Positions 30,760 to 40,701 of a stretch of 64,000 nt of DNA are shown piece by piece (position 1 is the stretch's first letter; every line of letters begins with the position of its first letter). The notes below the pieces were generated by a model. It made no database searches. It worked only from the letters and a program-made list of their open reading frames with translations, and was not told where the DNA came from. This DNA is from Halioglobus sp. (lineage in GTDB: Bacteria; Pseudomonadota; Gammaproteobacteria; Pseudomonadales; Halieaceae): the NCBI GenBank assembly GCA_029246385.1, contig JAQWNG010000013.1:1-64000 (forward strand). Reading direction: 5' to 3'. The position numbers and the translations under genes are program-made.

Positions 30760-31236
30760 CTAGTGATACACCGCTTCCGCCAGAACCCTCTCGGGCCGCA
30801 TGGAGACCGGCGGAGAAGCTTGTGGCGCAGCAATACGCTGCCTGTTTTGCGTATTAAGGCGCATGATATCTAGGTAAATACGCGCCTCAAACTCTGGCGT
30901 AATTTTGACCGTCGCTTCATTGCGTAACCGATAGATGGCTGCCCGTCGGATTTCAGTCGCTGCATCAGCACGGCCCAGTCTCTCCAGCACATGTGTCAGT
31001 CCCTCTAGAGTCTGCATAAACCACTCCAGTCCCATGGCAGGCGTAACCGCTCGAGTTGTGAGGATAATTTCTGCTGTTTCAAATGCACAACCCATGTGCA
31101 TCAGCGCCTCGTCCCATTGCTCCCGCTCAGCTAGCAAGCGACCCGTGTCATAGGAGTTGGCGCACCAATGCACCGCCTGATCAGGCCGGCCCTGCAACCA
31201 CTCCCGATGATTGCCACACAAAAATGTAAGCTTCAT
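30760..31236 (-). CDS. Uncharacterised helical (TPR-like) protein, 158 aa, behind a Fur box
   Basis: No family recognised by name. The protein is almost entirely helical, with TPR-like spacing (DTGRLLAEREQWDEALMHMGCAFETAE, then TLEGLTHVLERLGRADAATEIRRAA) and a proline-rich tail. It is cytoplasmic. The promoter region overlaps a 13-of-19 match to the Fur consensus, so iron-repressed expression is likely. It is the first gene of a two-gene operon. Confidence 0.65.
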   Translation of the reverse strand: MKLTFLCGNHREWLQGRPDQAVHWCANSYDTGRLLAEREQWDEALMHMGCAFETAEIILTTRAVTPAMGLEWFMQTLEGLTHVLERLGRADAATEIRRAAIYRLRNEATVKITPEFEARIYLDIMRLNTQNRQRIAAPQASPPVSMRPERVLAEAVYH

Positions 31237-31294
31237 AGTTTATTTCTCACTGTATTTACATTTAGAGCAACAGTATCCCAATCGATTCATTAAT

Positions 31295-31313
31295 GCAAAT
31301 GATTCTCATTAAT
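31295..31313. promoter_or_regulatory. Fur-box-like site
   Basis: GCAAATGATTCTCATTAAT matches 13 of 19 positions of the Fur consensus, including the core AATGAT...TCATT. It lies 59 bases before the leftward 158-residue gene and overlaps a possible minus-strand promoter (TTGCAT, 17 bases, TACTGT). The rightward mtfA-like gene begins about 280 bases away. Apart from this site, the 357-base gap 31237-31593 shows nothing recognisable. Confidence 0.65.
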
Positions 31314-31593
31314 ATTAAAGTAATAGTCATCGCAACGGCCGCACTCGGGCTTCGAGGCCCTTTTTATACCCATACAGCATGAAATAGATCTTGATTAGGA
31401 GAAGGGCAACCCCGCGGCCTGCGCCTGCTCTGGCTCAACGAGCAAACCTATGTCGCAAGCTAAATACTGCGAACTCTCTCATCAATGCTAATATCACACT
31501 GCTTAAACACAAAATTTTCGCAGCAGAGCGTTCGCTTATTAAGTGCCTGCCTTGCGTATTTTTGAACGCCTTTTATGACTGCACGGGGAAACC

Positions 31594-32442
31594 ATGACCG
31601 CGTTATTGCCGCTCTTATCCGTTATCATTGCAATCGTTGCCTACTTTTATTATCTAAAATGGCGGGACCAGTGGGTTCGCAGTCGTCCCTTTCCCGAGGC
31701 GTGGCTAACCCTACTGACCGATGGGCTAAATATCTACTCGTGCTTATCCTTGCAGGAACAGGTCAGACTGCGGCAGCTCATTCTAATATTTTTGGCGCGT
31801 AAAAAATTTTACGGGTGCGCGGGGCTGGTCGTGACCGACCAGATGCGGATCATCATCGCAGCAGAGGCGTGTCTGCTATTGTTAAATCATGGCTGGGCAG
31901 TATATCCAAAACTATCTTCCATCCTAATTTATCCTTCTGCATTTCGGGTAACGCGTCAGGAACTGCAGGCGGATGGGGTTGTAAACTCCGCAGAGCATCG
32001 TCTGCTAGGGGAGTCGTGGAGCAGTGGCCGCGTTATTCTATCTTGGGACGACATAGAAAACGGTGCAACAGATTTTACGGATGGTCACAATGTGGTGTTG
32101 CATGAGTTTGCGCATCAACTGGACGCCGAGTCCGGGACCACTAATGGAGCACCACCGCTGCGTCATAATACTTATAAGTCATGGTCTAAAGTGTTTACGG
32201 AAAATTTCGAAGACCTGAGAGAACGCAGCCGGAGGCGGCAGACTACGGTAATGGATACCTATGGCGCGACGAATCCAGCAGAGTTTTTTGCGGTGGCGAC
32301 TGAGACTTTTTTTGAAGAGCCTCAGCAGTTGCACGATAGGCGTCCTGACCTATATGAAGAGCTTTGCCAGTACTACCAATTGGATCCAAGAAATTGGCAC
32401 CTACCGCGCACGAATCAAGGCGCCGGCACACTCACTGACTAA
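31594..32442 (+). CDS. mtfA: MtfA-like zinc peptidase
   Basis: A 282-residue metallopeptidase-like protein of the MtfA/YeeI family. One N-terminal membrane segment (residues 4-21) is followed by the gluzincin-type site HEFAH (residues 170-174), with the third ligand glutamate in NPAEFFAVATETFFE. E. coli MtfA has aminopeptidase activity and binds the glucose repressor Mlc; the membrane segment here is an addition relative to the E. coli protein (family knowledge, recalled). It stands alone, 147 bases before the next gene. Confidence 0.9.
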   Translation: MTALLPLLSVIIAIVAYFYYLKWRDQWVRSRPFPEAWLTLLTDGLNIYSCLSLQEQVRLRQLILIFLARKKFYGCAGLVVTDQMRIIIAAEACLLLLNHGWAVYPKLSSILIYPSAFRVTRQELQADGVVNSAEHRLLGESWSSGRVILSWDDIENGATDFTDGHNVVLHEFAHQLDAESGTTNGAPPLRHNTYKSWSKVFTENFEDLRERSRRRQTTVMDTYGATNPAEFFAVATETFFEEPQQLHDRRPDLYEELCQYYQLDPRNWHLPRTNQGAGTLTD

Positions 32443-32588
32443 AACTAATGCCGCAGACATCAGGCGCGTGCACTATGTGACGTAGGTTGGCAGGGGCACT
32501 CGTCACCGTCGAGGATATAGCCGTTTTACAATGACAAACTATTCGCTACACTCAAGGGTCATCAATTACTAAATCAGGGAGGCACCAC

Positions 32589-33053
32589 ATGAAAAATCAA
32601 GACCTACCTCGCGTGCTGATACTTATCGCACTGTTAGTCGTGTTTAGTTGTGGCCGAGGCTGGGCAACAGAGCCAGAGGCACTGCAGACTGAAATGAGCC
32701 TGTCTGGCGACATGGACGTGGACGTAATAAGGGCAAACATCCGCGATAATATATTTACAGTCGTGCTGGTCTATCGCAATAATGGCGAAGCCAAAGCGAA
32801 AATTTATTACAACTTTAATGAAGTCTACTTCATAGACGATACCGAAAAGAAAAAATACCATGTGTTGAAGGACAGTAAAAATCAATGGCTAGGCGCGCCT
32901 ATGAACAGTGCGGGCGACATCAGCAAGAGAATTGATGCTGGCGGCAAACAGTTGGTATGGTTTAAATTCCCTGCCCCTCCGGAAACTACAAAATCCGTCA
33001 ACTTAGTAATTCCTGACGTCCTGCCGTTCGAGGAACTGGCCATTACGCGATGA
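32589..33053 (+). CDS. Exported protein of unknown function, 154 aa
   Basis: No family recognised. A signal peptide is likely (residues 1-26, with FSCGRGWATE; the cysteine lacks a good lipobox). The mature part has beta-strand spacing (VDVIRANIRDNIFTVVLVYRNNG, KAKIYYNFNEVYFIDDTEKK), suggesting an Ig-like periplasmic domain. The start has a strong ribosome-binding site, GGGAGG. It overlaps the OmpA-type gene by four bases, so the two are translationally coupled and likely act together in the envelope. Confidence 0.75.
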   Translation: MKNQDLPRVLILIALLVVFSCGRGWATEPEALQTEMSLSGDMDVDVIRANIRDNIFTVVLVYRNNGEAKAKIYYNFNEVYFIDDTEKKKYHVLKDSKNQWLGAPMNSAGDISKRIDAGGKQLVWFKFPAPPETTKSVNLVIPDVLPFEELAITR

Positions 33054-33724
33054 GAGTCTTGCCAAGGCTCGCCGCTTCTAGCGCCGTACTCGCATCGGCA
33101 GCTTTTAGCATGGGCGCTAGCGCATGGGAGGTAGAGCAATCTGACGACCCCATTGTTCACGATGCCGCTAGAGCATCACTGCTAACTCTGGGAACAAATC
33201 ACGGGGCGCGGTTGCTCACTGAGGACATTCGCACTTTACAAGGCCTGAATGCTGCAGTTGATGGTAAAGGCTTAACCCTACTGACAACCGTCGAGAAACT
33301 GAATCAAGCCATCAGTGACTTGGATGCCAGGGTAGACGAGACCGAGATCAGTATCGTGCTCTCCAGCGATATCTTGTTCGATTTTGATAAAGCTGACATC
33401 AAATCAACAGCGGAGCATGAATTAATGATGCTCGGAATGATCATACGCGAAAAACGTACAGGCAACGTCACTATCATCGGCCACACCGATGCCAAAGGCA
33501 GTGAGGCTTATAACATAAGCTTGTCTCAGCGCCGCGCCACTTCGGTCAAAAACTGGCTTGTCCAACATGCCCAGATTGATGCTGAGGTGATCAATACTGA
33601 GGGGTTGGGCGAGACTCGCCCTATTGCACCTAATGTTAACGCCGACGGTAGCGACGATGTTGATGGGCGAACAAAGAATCGTCGCGTAGATATCATGATT
33701 CAAACGAGAGAACCGTTTGAATAG
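33050..33724 (+). CDS. OmpA-family peptidoglycan-binding protein
   Basis: A 224-residue exported protein. The signal peptide spans residues 1-25 (ends GASA-WE). A short helical region (LNQAISDLDARVDE) leads to the OmpA C-terminal domain: SSDILFDFDKADI, VTIIGHTDAKGSEAYN, LSQRRATSVKNWL and the arginine-bearing GRTKNRRVDI. There is no N-terminal beta-barrel, so it is a periplasmic or lipid-free peptidoglycan-binding protein. It overlaps the upstream exported protein gene. Confidence 0.9.
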   Translation: MRVLPRLAASSAVLASAAFSMGASAWEVEQSDDPIVHDAARASLLTLGTNHGARLLTEDIRTLQGLNAAVDGKGLTLLTTVEKLNQAISDLDARVDETEISIVLSSDILFDFDKADIKSTAEHELMMLGMIIREKRTGNVTIIGHTDAKGSEAYNISLSQRRATSVKNWLVQHAQIDAEVINTEGLGETRPIAPNVNADGSDDVDGRTKNRRVDIMIQTREPFE

Positions 33725-34251
33725 CGCAGTTTTTTATACGTTATCTAAACACTTTATAAATTTTCACCATGCAATATCTACCCTGATTTCAAGTGCACTG
33801 TAGAGCTATTCGGGCTCCAAGACGGACACGCTCTTCTAACGGCCCATATTAAATTGCTATCGCCAGACCTATCTTGCGCATACTCGATTTAGTGTCTATC
33901 GCTACTGGTCTATTAAGGCCTCAACCGCTACCGCAGTGTTGACACGCAATACTCGCCACGCGGCAGCTCATCAGCCACTGCGAATTCTCTGCAGCAAGAG
34001 GAATACTAGTCAAAAGACAGGTATCAAACTTGGCAGACACGGTGTCGAAAAAGACACAGACGTCGCAAGGATACTTCCTCTATGGTCAACAATGCTCCCC
34101 TTGCAATAACTCACCCACTGTCAAGCTACGCTCTTACTACGACGCAGCCCCCTTTCGTTAACAACAATGTTAATATAGTCGACAACGTCTCTTTACCGAC
34201 ATGTCCGCGGGCTTATAGCGCAGCGCCTACGGTCTAATAAGCAGGACTCAA
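33725..34251. other. Intergenic region before the BCCT-like gene
   Basis: These 527 bases have no supported gene, RNA or terminator. Some short inverted repeats occur (GTTAACAACAATGTTAAT near 34157), which could be operator sequence for the downstream transporter genes. Nothing else is recognised. Confidence 0.4.
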
Positions 34252-35406
34252 ATGTACGAAATACTGCCTATCGCCATTGCAATTACTTTGTTGACCTCTG
34301 CGTTTATCTGCATTAGATGGGGCAATGTTAGATGCGTTGGAAAAACGCCAGTGTCGCTAGTCGCCTTCTCAGCGATTCTATTCACCTCCGGGCTGGACGT
34401 TGGTTTGATCATGTTTCCTCTCGTGGAATTCCCGATCTACGCCGCCGAAGAGGATTACAGTTTCACCAACCCCCTGGCGATTGAATTCGGTTTCTGGGGT
34501 TTTTTGGTTTGGGCGTTCTATTTTTTAACCACCTTCTATTTTTGCATTGTTGAGCCCAGAGTAGGTTTCTTTCAATACCGGCCTATTCAATGCGTTAACA
34601 ACATTATTATCATCGCCACCTGCGCATTTACAGCCTATTTGTTCCTCAGCTATGCGCCCACTTACATCGATGGAATTTCACCTTTTCAGCAGTATTGCTT
34701 GGTGAGCTTAATCATTTTTATGGCGGTTTGTTCTAGCACCCATGTCCGCTATATAAAACTACTTAGCCTGACATCCAGCGTTTTATTCATTCTGCTGACG
34801 ATAGTAATGCTGTCAGCGTCTGGGGCATCTGTTCCAGCCTATATAGACTCGCTGGCCAACCTCACCGGTTATTTTGAAAATATTCACTACTTCGTTAGTC
34901 CTATTAGCGACTACCACGGGTGGTACTTATTCTGGTGGTTTGCATGGAGTATTATGATCGGTCAGTTCGTTGCTCGATTTGTCAGCGGTATGAAAACCTG
35001 GCAATTACTAATCGCTTTATTGGTCATACCCTCCGTTGCGATAGCCCTATGGTTTTCGACACTTTACTATTATTTTTCAAACGATATTCCGGTCACTGGA
35101 CTGCTGCGCTGGGCAATGGTAATCCTCGGGGTCATTTTTGTCATCAACTCACTGGACTCGCTTATTCGTCTCTACACCGACAACTTGGGTTTTGATATAA
35201 AGAAGCTGGGACTGGCGCAGTACGTTGGCGGTAATTTTTTACTGCTCGGTTGCCTGGTATTACTATATCAGCTGACACCACTTAAAATTGAGTGGGTAGG
35301 CCTAGTAGTGATCGGCTTGTACATTGCTATATATATTCTGCTGTTCAACAACAGAAAGAAAATTCGTAACAGCTTTATGTTCGCTAAGGATAACTCTCAA
35401 ACTTAA
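34252..35406 (+). CDS. Compact BCCT-like transporter (choline/betaine type), 384 aa
   Basis: A polytopic inner-membrane protein with about ten hydrophobic segments. Two landmarks link it to the BCCT family: [17 protein letters not shown] (residues 44-60), in place of the usual F-[ST]-A-G-M-G-I-G...E, and [19 protein letters not shown] (residues 224-242), in place of the tryptophan-rich signature. At 384 residues it is far shorter than the 500-680 usual for the family, and the sequence is divergent. A choline dehydrogenase-like gene follows one base after the stop, so uptake of choline or a related amine is likely. AGGA precedes the ATG. Confidence 0.7.
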   Translation: MYEILPIAIAITLLTSAFICIRWGNVRCVGKTPVSLVAFSAILFTSGLDVGLIMFPLVEFPIYAAEEDYSFTNPLAIEFGFWGFLVWAFYFLTTFYFCIVEPRVGFFQYRPIQCVNNIIIIATCAFTAYLFLSYAPTYIDGISPFQQYCLVSLIIFMAVCSSTHVRYIKLLSLTSSVLFILLTIVMLSASGASVPAYIDSLANLTGYFENIHYFVSPISDYHGWYLFWWFAWSIMIGQFVARFVSGMKTWQLLIALLVIPSVAIALWFSTLYYYFSNDIPVTGLLRWAMVILGVIFVINSLDSLIRLYTDNLGFDIKKLGLAQYVGGNFLLLGCLVLLYQLTPLKIEWVGLVVIGLYIAIYILLFNNRKKIRNSFMFAKDNSQT

Positions 35407-35407
35407 G

Positions 35408-37114
35408 ATGATGGGTTTAAAGAAAAAAAATAGGCTTTACGATTATATTGTTATTGGCGCAGGCTCCGCCGGCGCTATTGTGGCATCACGCCTTAGCGAG
35501 AATTCAAATTGCACCGTTCTGCTGGTTGAATGCGGAGGTAGCGATCGCAGCGTTTTTATTCGGATGCCCTCAGCATTGGGAATTCCAATGAACCACAAGA
35601 GATATAATTGGGGATTTCAGTCTTTGCCTGAGCCCTACCTAAACAATCGGCGAATGAATTGTCCCCGAGGAAAGGTGCTCGGCGGCACATCATCAATAAA
35701 CGGGATGGTCTACGTCAGAGGACATGCACAAGATTATGATGAATGGGAGTCACACGGCGCCATCGGCTGGAATTATGAAAGCTGCTTACCGTACTTCAAG
35801 AAGTTGGAAAATCATGAATGCGTTGACAGTGAATATAGCGGCCGTAAAGGACCTGTCACTGTCAGTGGCGGCAATAACATGCGCAATCCGTTATACAGAG
35901 CCTTTATTGATGCTGGGGTCAATGCGGGCTATCGCGAAACTGAAGATTATAATGGTTATAAACAAGAGGGTTTCGGTCAAAAATTTATGAACGTGGATCG
36001 CGGGGTTCGCGCATCTACGAGTCATGCTTACCTTAAAAACGCGAGAAAGCGCAAAAACTTGACACTATTAAAACATGCTTTAGTAAAGAAGATTACGTTT
36101 TCAGAAAAAGTAGCGACCGGAATTCAGTGTGAAATTTCGGGTTCCACCCATGGATTTAGTGCGCGGCGCGAAGTAATCCTCTGCGCAGGGGCGATTGGGT
36201 CACCGCATTTACTGCAGGTATCAGGAGTTGGCCCCAAAGCCGTATTGCAGAAAGCTGGAATAAAGCTCGTACACTCTTTGCCCGGCGTTGGCGAAAACCT
36301 GCAAGACCATTTAGAGTTCAATTTTCAGTATCGTTGTAAGCAGCCTATAAGTCTCAACAGCGAACTGGGATTGTTTAACAAAGCTTTGATCGGACTGCGA
36401 TGGCTGCTATTTAAAAAAGGGCTTGGCAGGACCAATCACTTTGAATCTTGTGCCTTTATTCGATCCAGAGCAGGAGTTAAGTGGCCCGATATCCAATATC
36501 ATTTTTTACCAGGTGCAATCACCTATGACGGCGGGGTCGCATTCAAAGGGCACGGATTTCAAGTCCATGTTGGGCACAATAAGCCCACCAGTCGTGGCCA
36601 TGTGCGAGCAATCTCAGCGGATATAAAGCAGCACCCAAACATACTGTTCAACTATCTGGAGACAGAATATGATAGGCAGGGATTTCGTGACTGCGTGAAT
36701 TTAACCAGAGAAATCATGAGTCAACCGGCGATGGATGCGTACCGAGGCGAAGTGATTCAGCCGTCGAATGCGGTTAGAAATAATGAGCAAATTGACGCAT
36801 TCATACGCGAGTCAGTTGACAGTGCCTATCATCCTGCGGGCGCCTGTAAAATCGGCGTTGATGTGATGGCAGTCGTAGATCCAGATCTCAAAGTGAGAGG
36901 TCTGAACAACTTACGAATAATCGATTCGTCAGTATTTCCCACAGTTCCCAACGGAAACCTCAACGCACCGACTATGATGCTAGCAGAGCGCGGTGCAGAT
37001 TTAATCAAAGGTCAAGTAGAGCCTTCGATACGGGCAGCAGTCTATATAGATGAGCAGTGGCAGACTCGCCAAAGAGAGTGTCACGCTGTTGGACAGGTCA
37101 GTACTGACACGTAG
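35408..37114 (+). CDS. GMC-family FAD oxidoreductase, choline dehydrogenase-like
   Basis: A 568-residue FAD enzyme. The start is at one of two adjacent ATGs just after the transporter stop; an ORF extension upstream overlaps that gene and is not used. Motifs: [17 protein letters not shown] (FAD loop), [14 protein letters not shown] (GMC signature 1), [15 protein letters not shown] (signature 2), and the catalytic His in [11 protein letters not shown] with the Asn in GNLNAPT. BetA oxidises choline to betaine aldehyde, the first step to glycine betaine. No betaine-aldehyde dehydrogenase or BetI is in the window, so another alcohol is possible. Confidence 0.85.
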   Translation: MMGLKKKNRLYDYIVIGAGSAGAIVASRLSENSNCTVLLVECGGSDRSVFIRMPSALGIPMNHKRYNWGFQSLPEPYLNNRRMNCPRGKVLGGTSSINGMVYVRGHAQDYDEWESHGAIGWNYESCLPYFKKLENHECVDSEYSGRKGPVTVSGGNNMRNPLYRAFIDAGVNAGYRETEDYNGYKQEGFGQKFMNVDRGVRASTSHAYLKNARKRKNLTLLKHALVKKITFSEKVATGIQCEISGSTHGFSARREVILCAGAIGSPHLLQVSGVGPKAVLQKAGIKLVHSLPGVGENLQDHLEFNFQYRCKQPISLNSELGLFNKALIGLRWLLFKKGLGRTNHFESCAFIRSRAGVKWPDIQYHFLPGAITYDGGVAFKGHGFQVHVGHNKPTSRGHVRAISADIKQHPNILFNYLETEYDRQGFRDCVNLTREIMSQPAMDAYRGEVIQPSNAVRNNEQIDAFIRESVDSAYHPAGACKIGVDVMAVVDPDLKVRGLNNLRIIDSSVFPTVPNGNLNAPTMMLAERGADLIKGQVEPSIRAAVYIDEQWQTRQRECHAVGQVSTDT

Positions 37115-37360
37115 ATTATGCAAAAAAAAAGCTTCGCTAATTGAGAAATCGGTCACCTAGCTTGAATCAGAGGCCCCTCTAAAAAGAACAATAAAAGGAC
37201 GCGTAAAGCAGACGCTCAAAGCAGGTTGTTTGATTCACCGATAGCAGCTTACTATCATCTACCTGATGAGTTGATCCAAAGGCAATCGAAAAGCGTAACT
37301 ACGGTATATCCTCATTGCTTGAGAATATCCCTTTATCAGTCGGTAATATAAGTAATCTGT

Positions 37361-38698
37361 ATGCATAACATAGGTATTTTTTGGTTTAACACAGATCTAC
37401 GCGTACTCGACAACCCAGCACTTATGCAAGCTTCTCAGGAAGTCGATCGCCTCATTTGCATTTATTGCTTACCTCCAAGTTCTCCCGTAGGTAGGGCGCC
37501 AAATTCGCTGTCAGACAATCGGTTGCAGTTCCTCCAAGAGAGCCTAGCAGAGCTGGACCACAGCCTAGGTCAGCTTGGGCAGCGCCTCAAGGTTATGTAC
37601 GAACCTGCGCTGGAGGCCATCGCACAGTTAATCGCGCGCCATAATATTGATGCAGTCTACAGCAGTTCTGCGGCAGATTATTATATCAATGAGTCTTGGC
37701 GGTTACTAAAACAGCGCTACTCTATGATCACTTTTAGTCAAACGGGTAGCTGCAGCTTAATTAACCCGGCCCAATTGTCTTTCCCTCTCGATAAGCTACC
37801 TGAGAGTTTTTCTAAATTTCGCCGTAAAGTAGAATCGGTTGAGATCAGTAATCCTATTGCCGCACCAAAATCACTGCCACAACCTCCTGCAATGGACAGG
37901 GTCAGCGAGTGGCAATCACTGTTTCCAGTCTTCAGCAGGAATCCGATTACTCCATTCAGGGGTGGGGAAAGTCACGGTATCGGGCATTTGCAGAGATACT
38001 TTTCCAGAAACCTAGCCAGCAGCTATAAGGAAACTCGAAATGGGTTAGACGGGATGGACTACTCAACAAAGTTCAGCCCGTGGTTAGCCAACGGCAATCT
38101 CTCGGCAAGAACGATAATGAGCGCGCTAACAGGATATGAGCGGTCCATAGAGAAAAATGAGTCGACCTACTGGATTTATTTTGAACTCTTGTGGCGTGAT
38201 TACTTTTATTTCTATGCCCTGAAGCATGGCGTTCGATTATTTTCTTTCACCGGTATAAAGCAGAACAGGCCCAGCACAAGTTTTTATGCAGAACGCTATC
38301 AGAAGTGGTGCCAAGGGAATACGCCATACCCTATCGTAAATGCCTGTATGCATCAGCTTAACCGCACCGGCTACTTATCGAATCGAGGGCGCCAACTGGT
38401 GGCTAGCTGCTTTGTCCATGAGCTTAATCTTGATTGGCGTTTTGGGGCGTCCTATTTTGAACAGCAGCTAATCGACTATGATGTAGCTTCTAATTGGGGC
38501 AACTGGCAATATTTAGCGGGAGTAGGCTCAGATCCGAGAGGCCACCGTCGGTTTGATCTCATCAAGCAGACTAAAATTTACGATCCGAGCCACACTTTTA
38601 TTCAAAAATGGGCAGGAGGAGATTGCTCCGCAGTTCTCGACTCAGTAGACGCTGCCGATTGGCCAATGTTAGACACATGTGCAGCAGACGACATATGA
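37361..38698 (+). CDS. Cryptochrome DASH / photolyase
   Basis: A 445-residue photolyase-superfamily protein. The N-terminal antenna domain begins IGIFWFNTDLRVLDNPAL. The C-terminal FAD domain has WLANGNLSART, ELLWRDYFYFYALKHG and DWRFGASYFEQQLIDYDVASNWGNWQYLAGVG, which match CRY-DASH proteins that repair single-stranded or looped CPD lesions. It overlaps the next gene by four bases (ATGA), so both are one light-repair operon. Confidence 0.92.
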   Translation: MHNIGIFWFNTDLRVLDNPALMQASQEVDRLICIYCLPPSSPVGRAPNSLSDNRLQFLQESLAELDHSLGQLGQRLKVMYEPALEAIAQLIARHNIDAVYSSSAADYYINESWRLLKQRYSMITFSQTGSCSLINPAQLSFPLDKLPESFSKFRRKVESVEISNPIAAPKSLPQPPAMDRVSEWQSLFPVFSRNPITPFRGGESHGIGHLQRYFSRNLASSYKETRNGLDGMDYSTKFSPWLANGNLSARTIMSALTGYERSIEKNESTYWIYFELLWRDYFYFYALKHGVRLFSFTGIKQNRPSTSFYAERYQKWCQGNTPYPIVNACMHQLNRTGYLSNRGRQLVASCFVHELNLDWRFGASYFEQQLIDYDVASNWGNWQYLAGVGSDPRGHRRFDLIKQTKIYDPSHTFIQKWAGGDCSAVLDSVDAADWPMLDTCAADDI

Positions 38699-40248
38699 AA
38701 AAATTCCACAGTATTAGGCTTATTCTTGGGGACCAGCTAAATCGCGAGCATTCTTGGTATAGGAGCATAGACGATGGGATTCTCTATGTCATTGCGGAAC
38801 TCCATCAGGAGGCGACTTATGTCACGCACCACATCCAAAAACTTTGCAGCTTCTTTGCCGCCATGGCTGATTTTGCTCAATCGTTGAAAGCAGATCATCA
38901 TACTGTGGCATTTTTTAATCTAGATGCAACAGTTAAGTACACAGATCTTACTCATATGATTAGCAGTTTATGTGAGCAGCATGGGGTTGAAAATTTTGAC
39001 TACCAGGCCCCCGACGAATTTCGTTTAATGAAACAGATGGGGAGCTTAGAGTTAGGTCACGAGGTTCGCATAACCTGTTATGACAGCGAACATTTTTTGC
39101 TCCCCAAGGATCAAATCAGTAAATACATCAAGGCCGGCAAACACAACCGTATGGAATCTTTTTATCGAAAAATGCGAAAACGCTTCAATATTTTGATGGC
39201 CGAGGATCAACCACTCGGTGACCGTTGGAATTTTGATGGCGACAACAGGAAGAAACTCAAGTCCGCCGATCTTGCCACGGTGCCAGAACCACTACTCTTT
39301 AGTAATGACGTCGGCAAAATTCTGCGACGCATTGAAAAGCATAAGATACAATCGTTAGGGTTAGCATCCGAAAACTTAGCTTGGCCTATAAACTCGAATC
39401 AGGCCATGCAGCTGCTGCATTTTTTCTGTCAAAACTGCCTGCCCAACTTCGGTCGCTTTCAAGACGCTATGACTCAGCATGGCGAAAGTCGCTGGAGCCT
39501 CTATCATTCTCGGCTGTCCTTTGCGCTGAACAGCAAGCTATTGCATCCTATACAGGTGATTGAAACCGCTATTGAGTACTTTAAGCGCTCGGACGGGAGC
39601 ATAGACTTAGCACAGATTGAGGGCTTCGTGCGCCAAATTCTTGGTTGGCGCGAATATATTCGTGCCGTGTACTGGGCCAATATGCCGGATTATGCTCAGC
39701 GTAACGAACTCAACGCTCAGCGCAATCTGCCTGAATATTATTGGACGGGAAAAACTAAAATGGCATGCATGCAGCAGGCCATAGACCAGTCACTGAATTT
39801 TGCATATGCGCATCACATTCAGCGACTTATGGTGACTGGGAATTTTGCTATGCTCGTAGGCGTAAAGCCTAATCAAGTTGATAGCTGGTATCTGAGCATT
39901 TATATAGATGCTATTGAGTGGGTAGAAATGCCCAATACAAGAGGCATGAGTCAATTTTCTGACGGGGGCCTTATTGCCACCAAACCCTATGCCGCTAGTG
40001 GTAGTTATATTAACAAAATGAGTGATTATTGCGGCGACTGTCACTACAGTGTCAAAGAACGTTTTACCAAAGAGGCTTGTCCCTTTAACAGCCTGTATTG
40101 GCATTTTTTGCAGCGCCACGGTGACAGATTTTCTCGCAACCCCAGAACTGCGATGGCTTATCGTACTTGGGAAAAGATGGATTCAGAGGTAAAAAGCAAG
40201 ATCATAGCACGGGCTGAAGACTGCTTGCAGAACATAGAAACTCTATAA
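38695..40248 (+). CDS. Iron-sulfur photolyase (FeS-BCP / prokaryotic (6-4) type)
   Basis: A 517-residue member of the photolyase-related (PhrB/CryB) group. The start is the ATG overlapping the upstream stop; the longer frame inside the CRY-DASH gene is not used. Seen: IRLILGDQLNREHSWY at the N-terminus, HNRMESFYRKMRKRF, WGxxG-type FAD contacts, and a cysteine set for the Fe-S cluster (DYCGDCHY and EACPFN near the C-terminus, plus FFCQNC upstream). Characterised relatives repair (6-4) photoproducts. With CRY-DASH it gives complementary light repair. Confidence 0.9.
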   Translation: MKKFHSIRLILGDQLNREHSWYRSIDDGILYVIAELHQEATYVTHHIQKLCSFFAAMADFAQSLKADHHTVAFFNLDATVKYTDLTHMISSLCEQHGVENFDYQAPDEFRLMKQMGSLELGHEVRITCYDSEHFLLPKDQISKYIKAGKHNRMESFYRKMRKRFNILMAEDQPLGDRWNFDGDNRKKLKSADLATVPEPLLFSNDVGKILRRIEKHKIQSLGLASENLAWPINSNQAMQLLHFFCQNCLPNFGRFQDAMTQHGESRWSLYHSRLSFALNSKLLHPIQVIETAIEYFKRSDGSIDLAQIEGFVRQILGWREYIRAVYWANMPDYAQRNELNAQRNLPEYYWTGKTKMACMQQAIDQSLNFAYAHHIQRLMVTGNFAMLVGVKPNQVDSWYLSIYIDAIEWVEMPNTRGMSQFSDGGLIATKPYAASGSYINKMSDYCGDCHYSVKERFTKEACPFNSLYWHFLQRHGDRFSRNPRTAMAYRTWEKMDSEVKSKIIARAEDCLQNIETL

Positions 40249-40302
40249 TACTAACAACCAGGCTCTCTTCCCACGTCCAAGAATTATAGGGCTTTTTGAC
40301 CG

Positions 40303-40701
40303 TCAATATTGTTTTTTTATGGGGGCCGGGGTCCAGTAGATACGAACGGTTCTCTTCCCAAACGCTATCGCGGCGGCGCGATCCAGTCCCATAAAGATAT
40401 CGATGCGTTCGGTGAATCGTTTATTCAGTTTATCGCGCACCAAATAGTATCCAGGAAAGCCTTCGATTCTGACCTTTGCATTATGGACTAGTCCGCGGCT
40501 GATTAGATCACGCGACACGGCAATGGAAGGAATATTGACGTCTAGCTTGTCTCCCCACGCGCCAATTTCTGGATCGCCTTGGGTCTGCCCTGGCAATGCA
40601 TTATAGGCGGTTCCTACCACCTCCATCGTCATCTCATCACGAGCACAAGAAGTACATATCAGACACAAAAAAAGCAACGTTATCCAAGATAATATTTTCA
40701 T
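40303..40701 (-). CDS. 3D-domain lipoprotein
   Basis: A 132-residue lipoprotein. The ATG at 40701 places the lipobox LICTSC (Cys19) at the right distance; an ATG six codons earlier is possible. The mature part has the 3D (triple-aspartate) beta-barrel pattern: VVGTAYNALPGQT, IAVSRDLI, GYYLVRDKLNKRF, ERIDIFMG and FGKRTVRIYW. The fold is shared with RlpA/MltA-type peptidoglycan-acting proteins. It is convergent to the photolyase operon. Confidence 0.85.
   Translation of the reverse strand: MKILSWITLLFLCLICTSCARDEMTMEVVGTAYNALPGQTQGDPEIGAWGDKLDVNIPSIAVSRDLISRGLVHNAKVRIEGFPGYYLVRDKLNKRFTERIDIFMGLDRAAAIAFGKRTVRIYWTPAPIKKQY

Noticed and set aside
31391-31597. 68-codon frame before the mtfA-like gene
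   Set aside because: No coding pattern or start signal; it merely runs into the real ATG.
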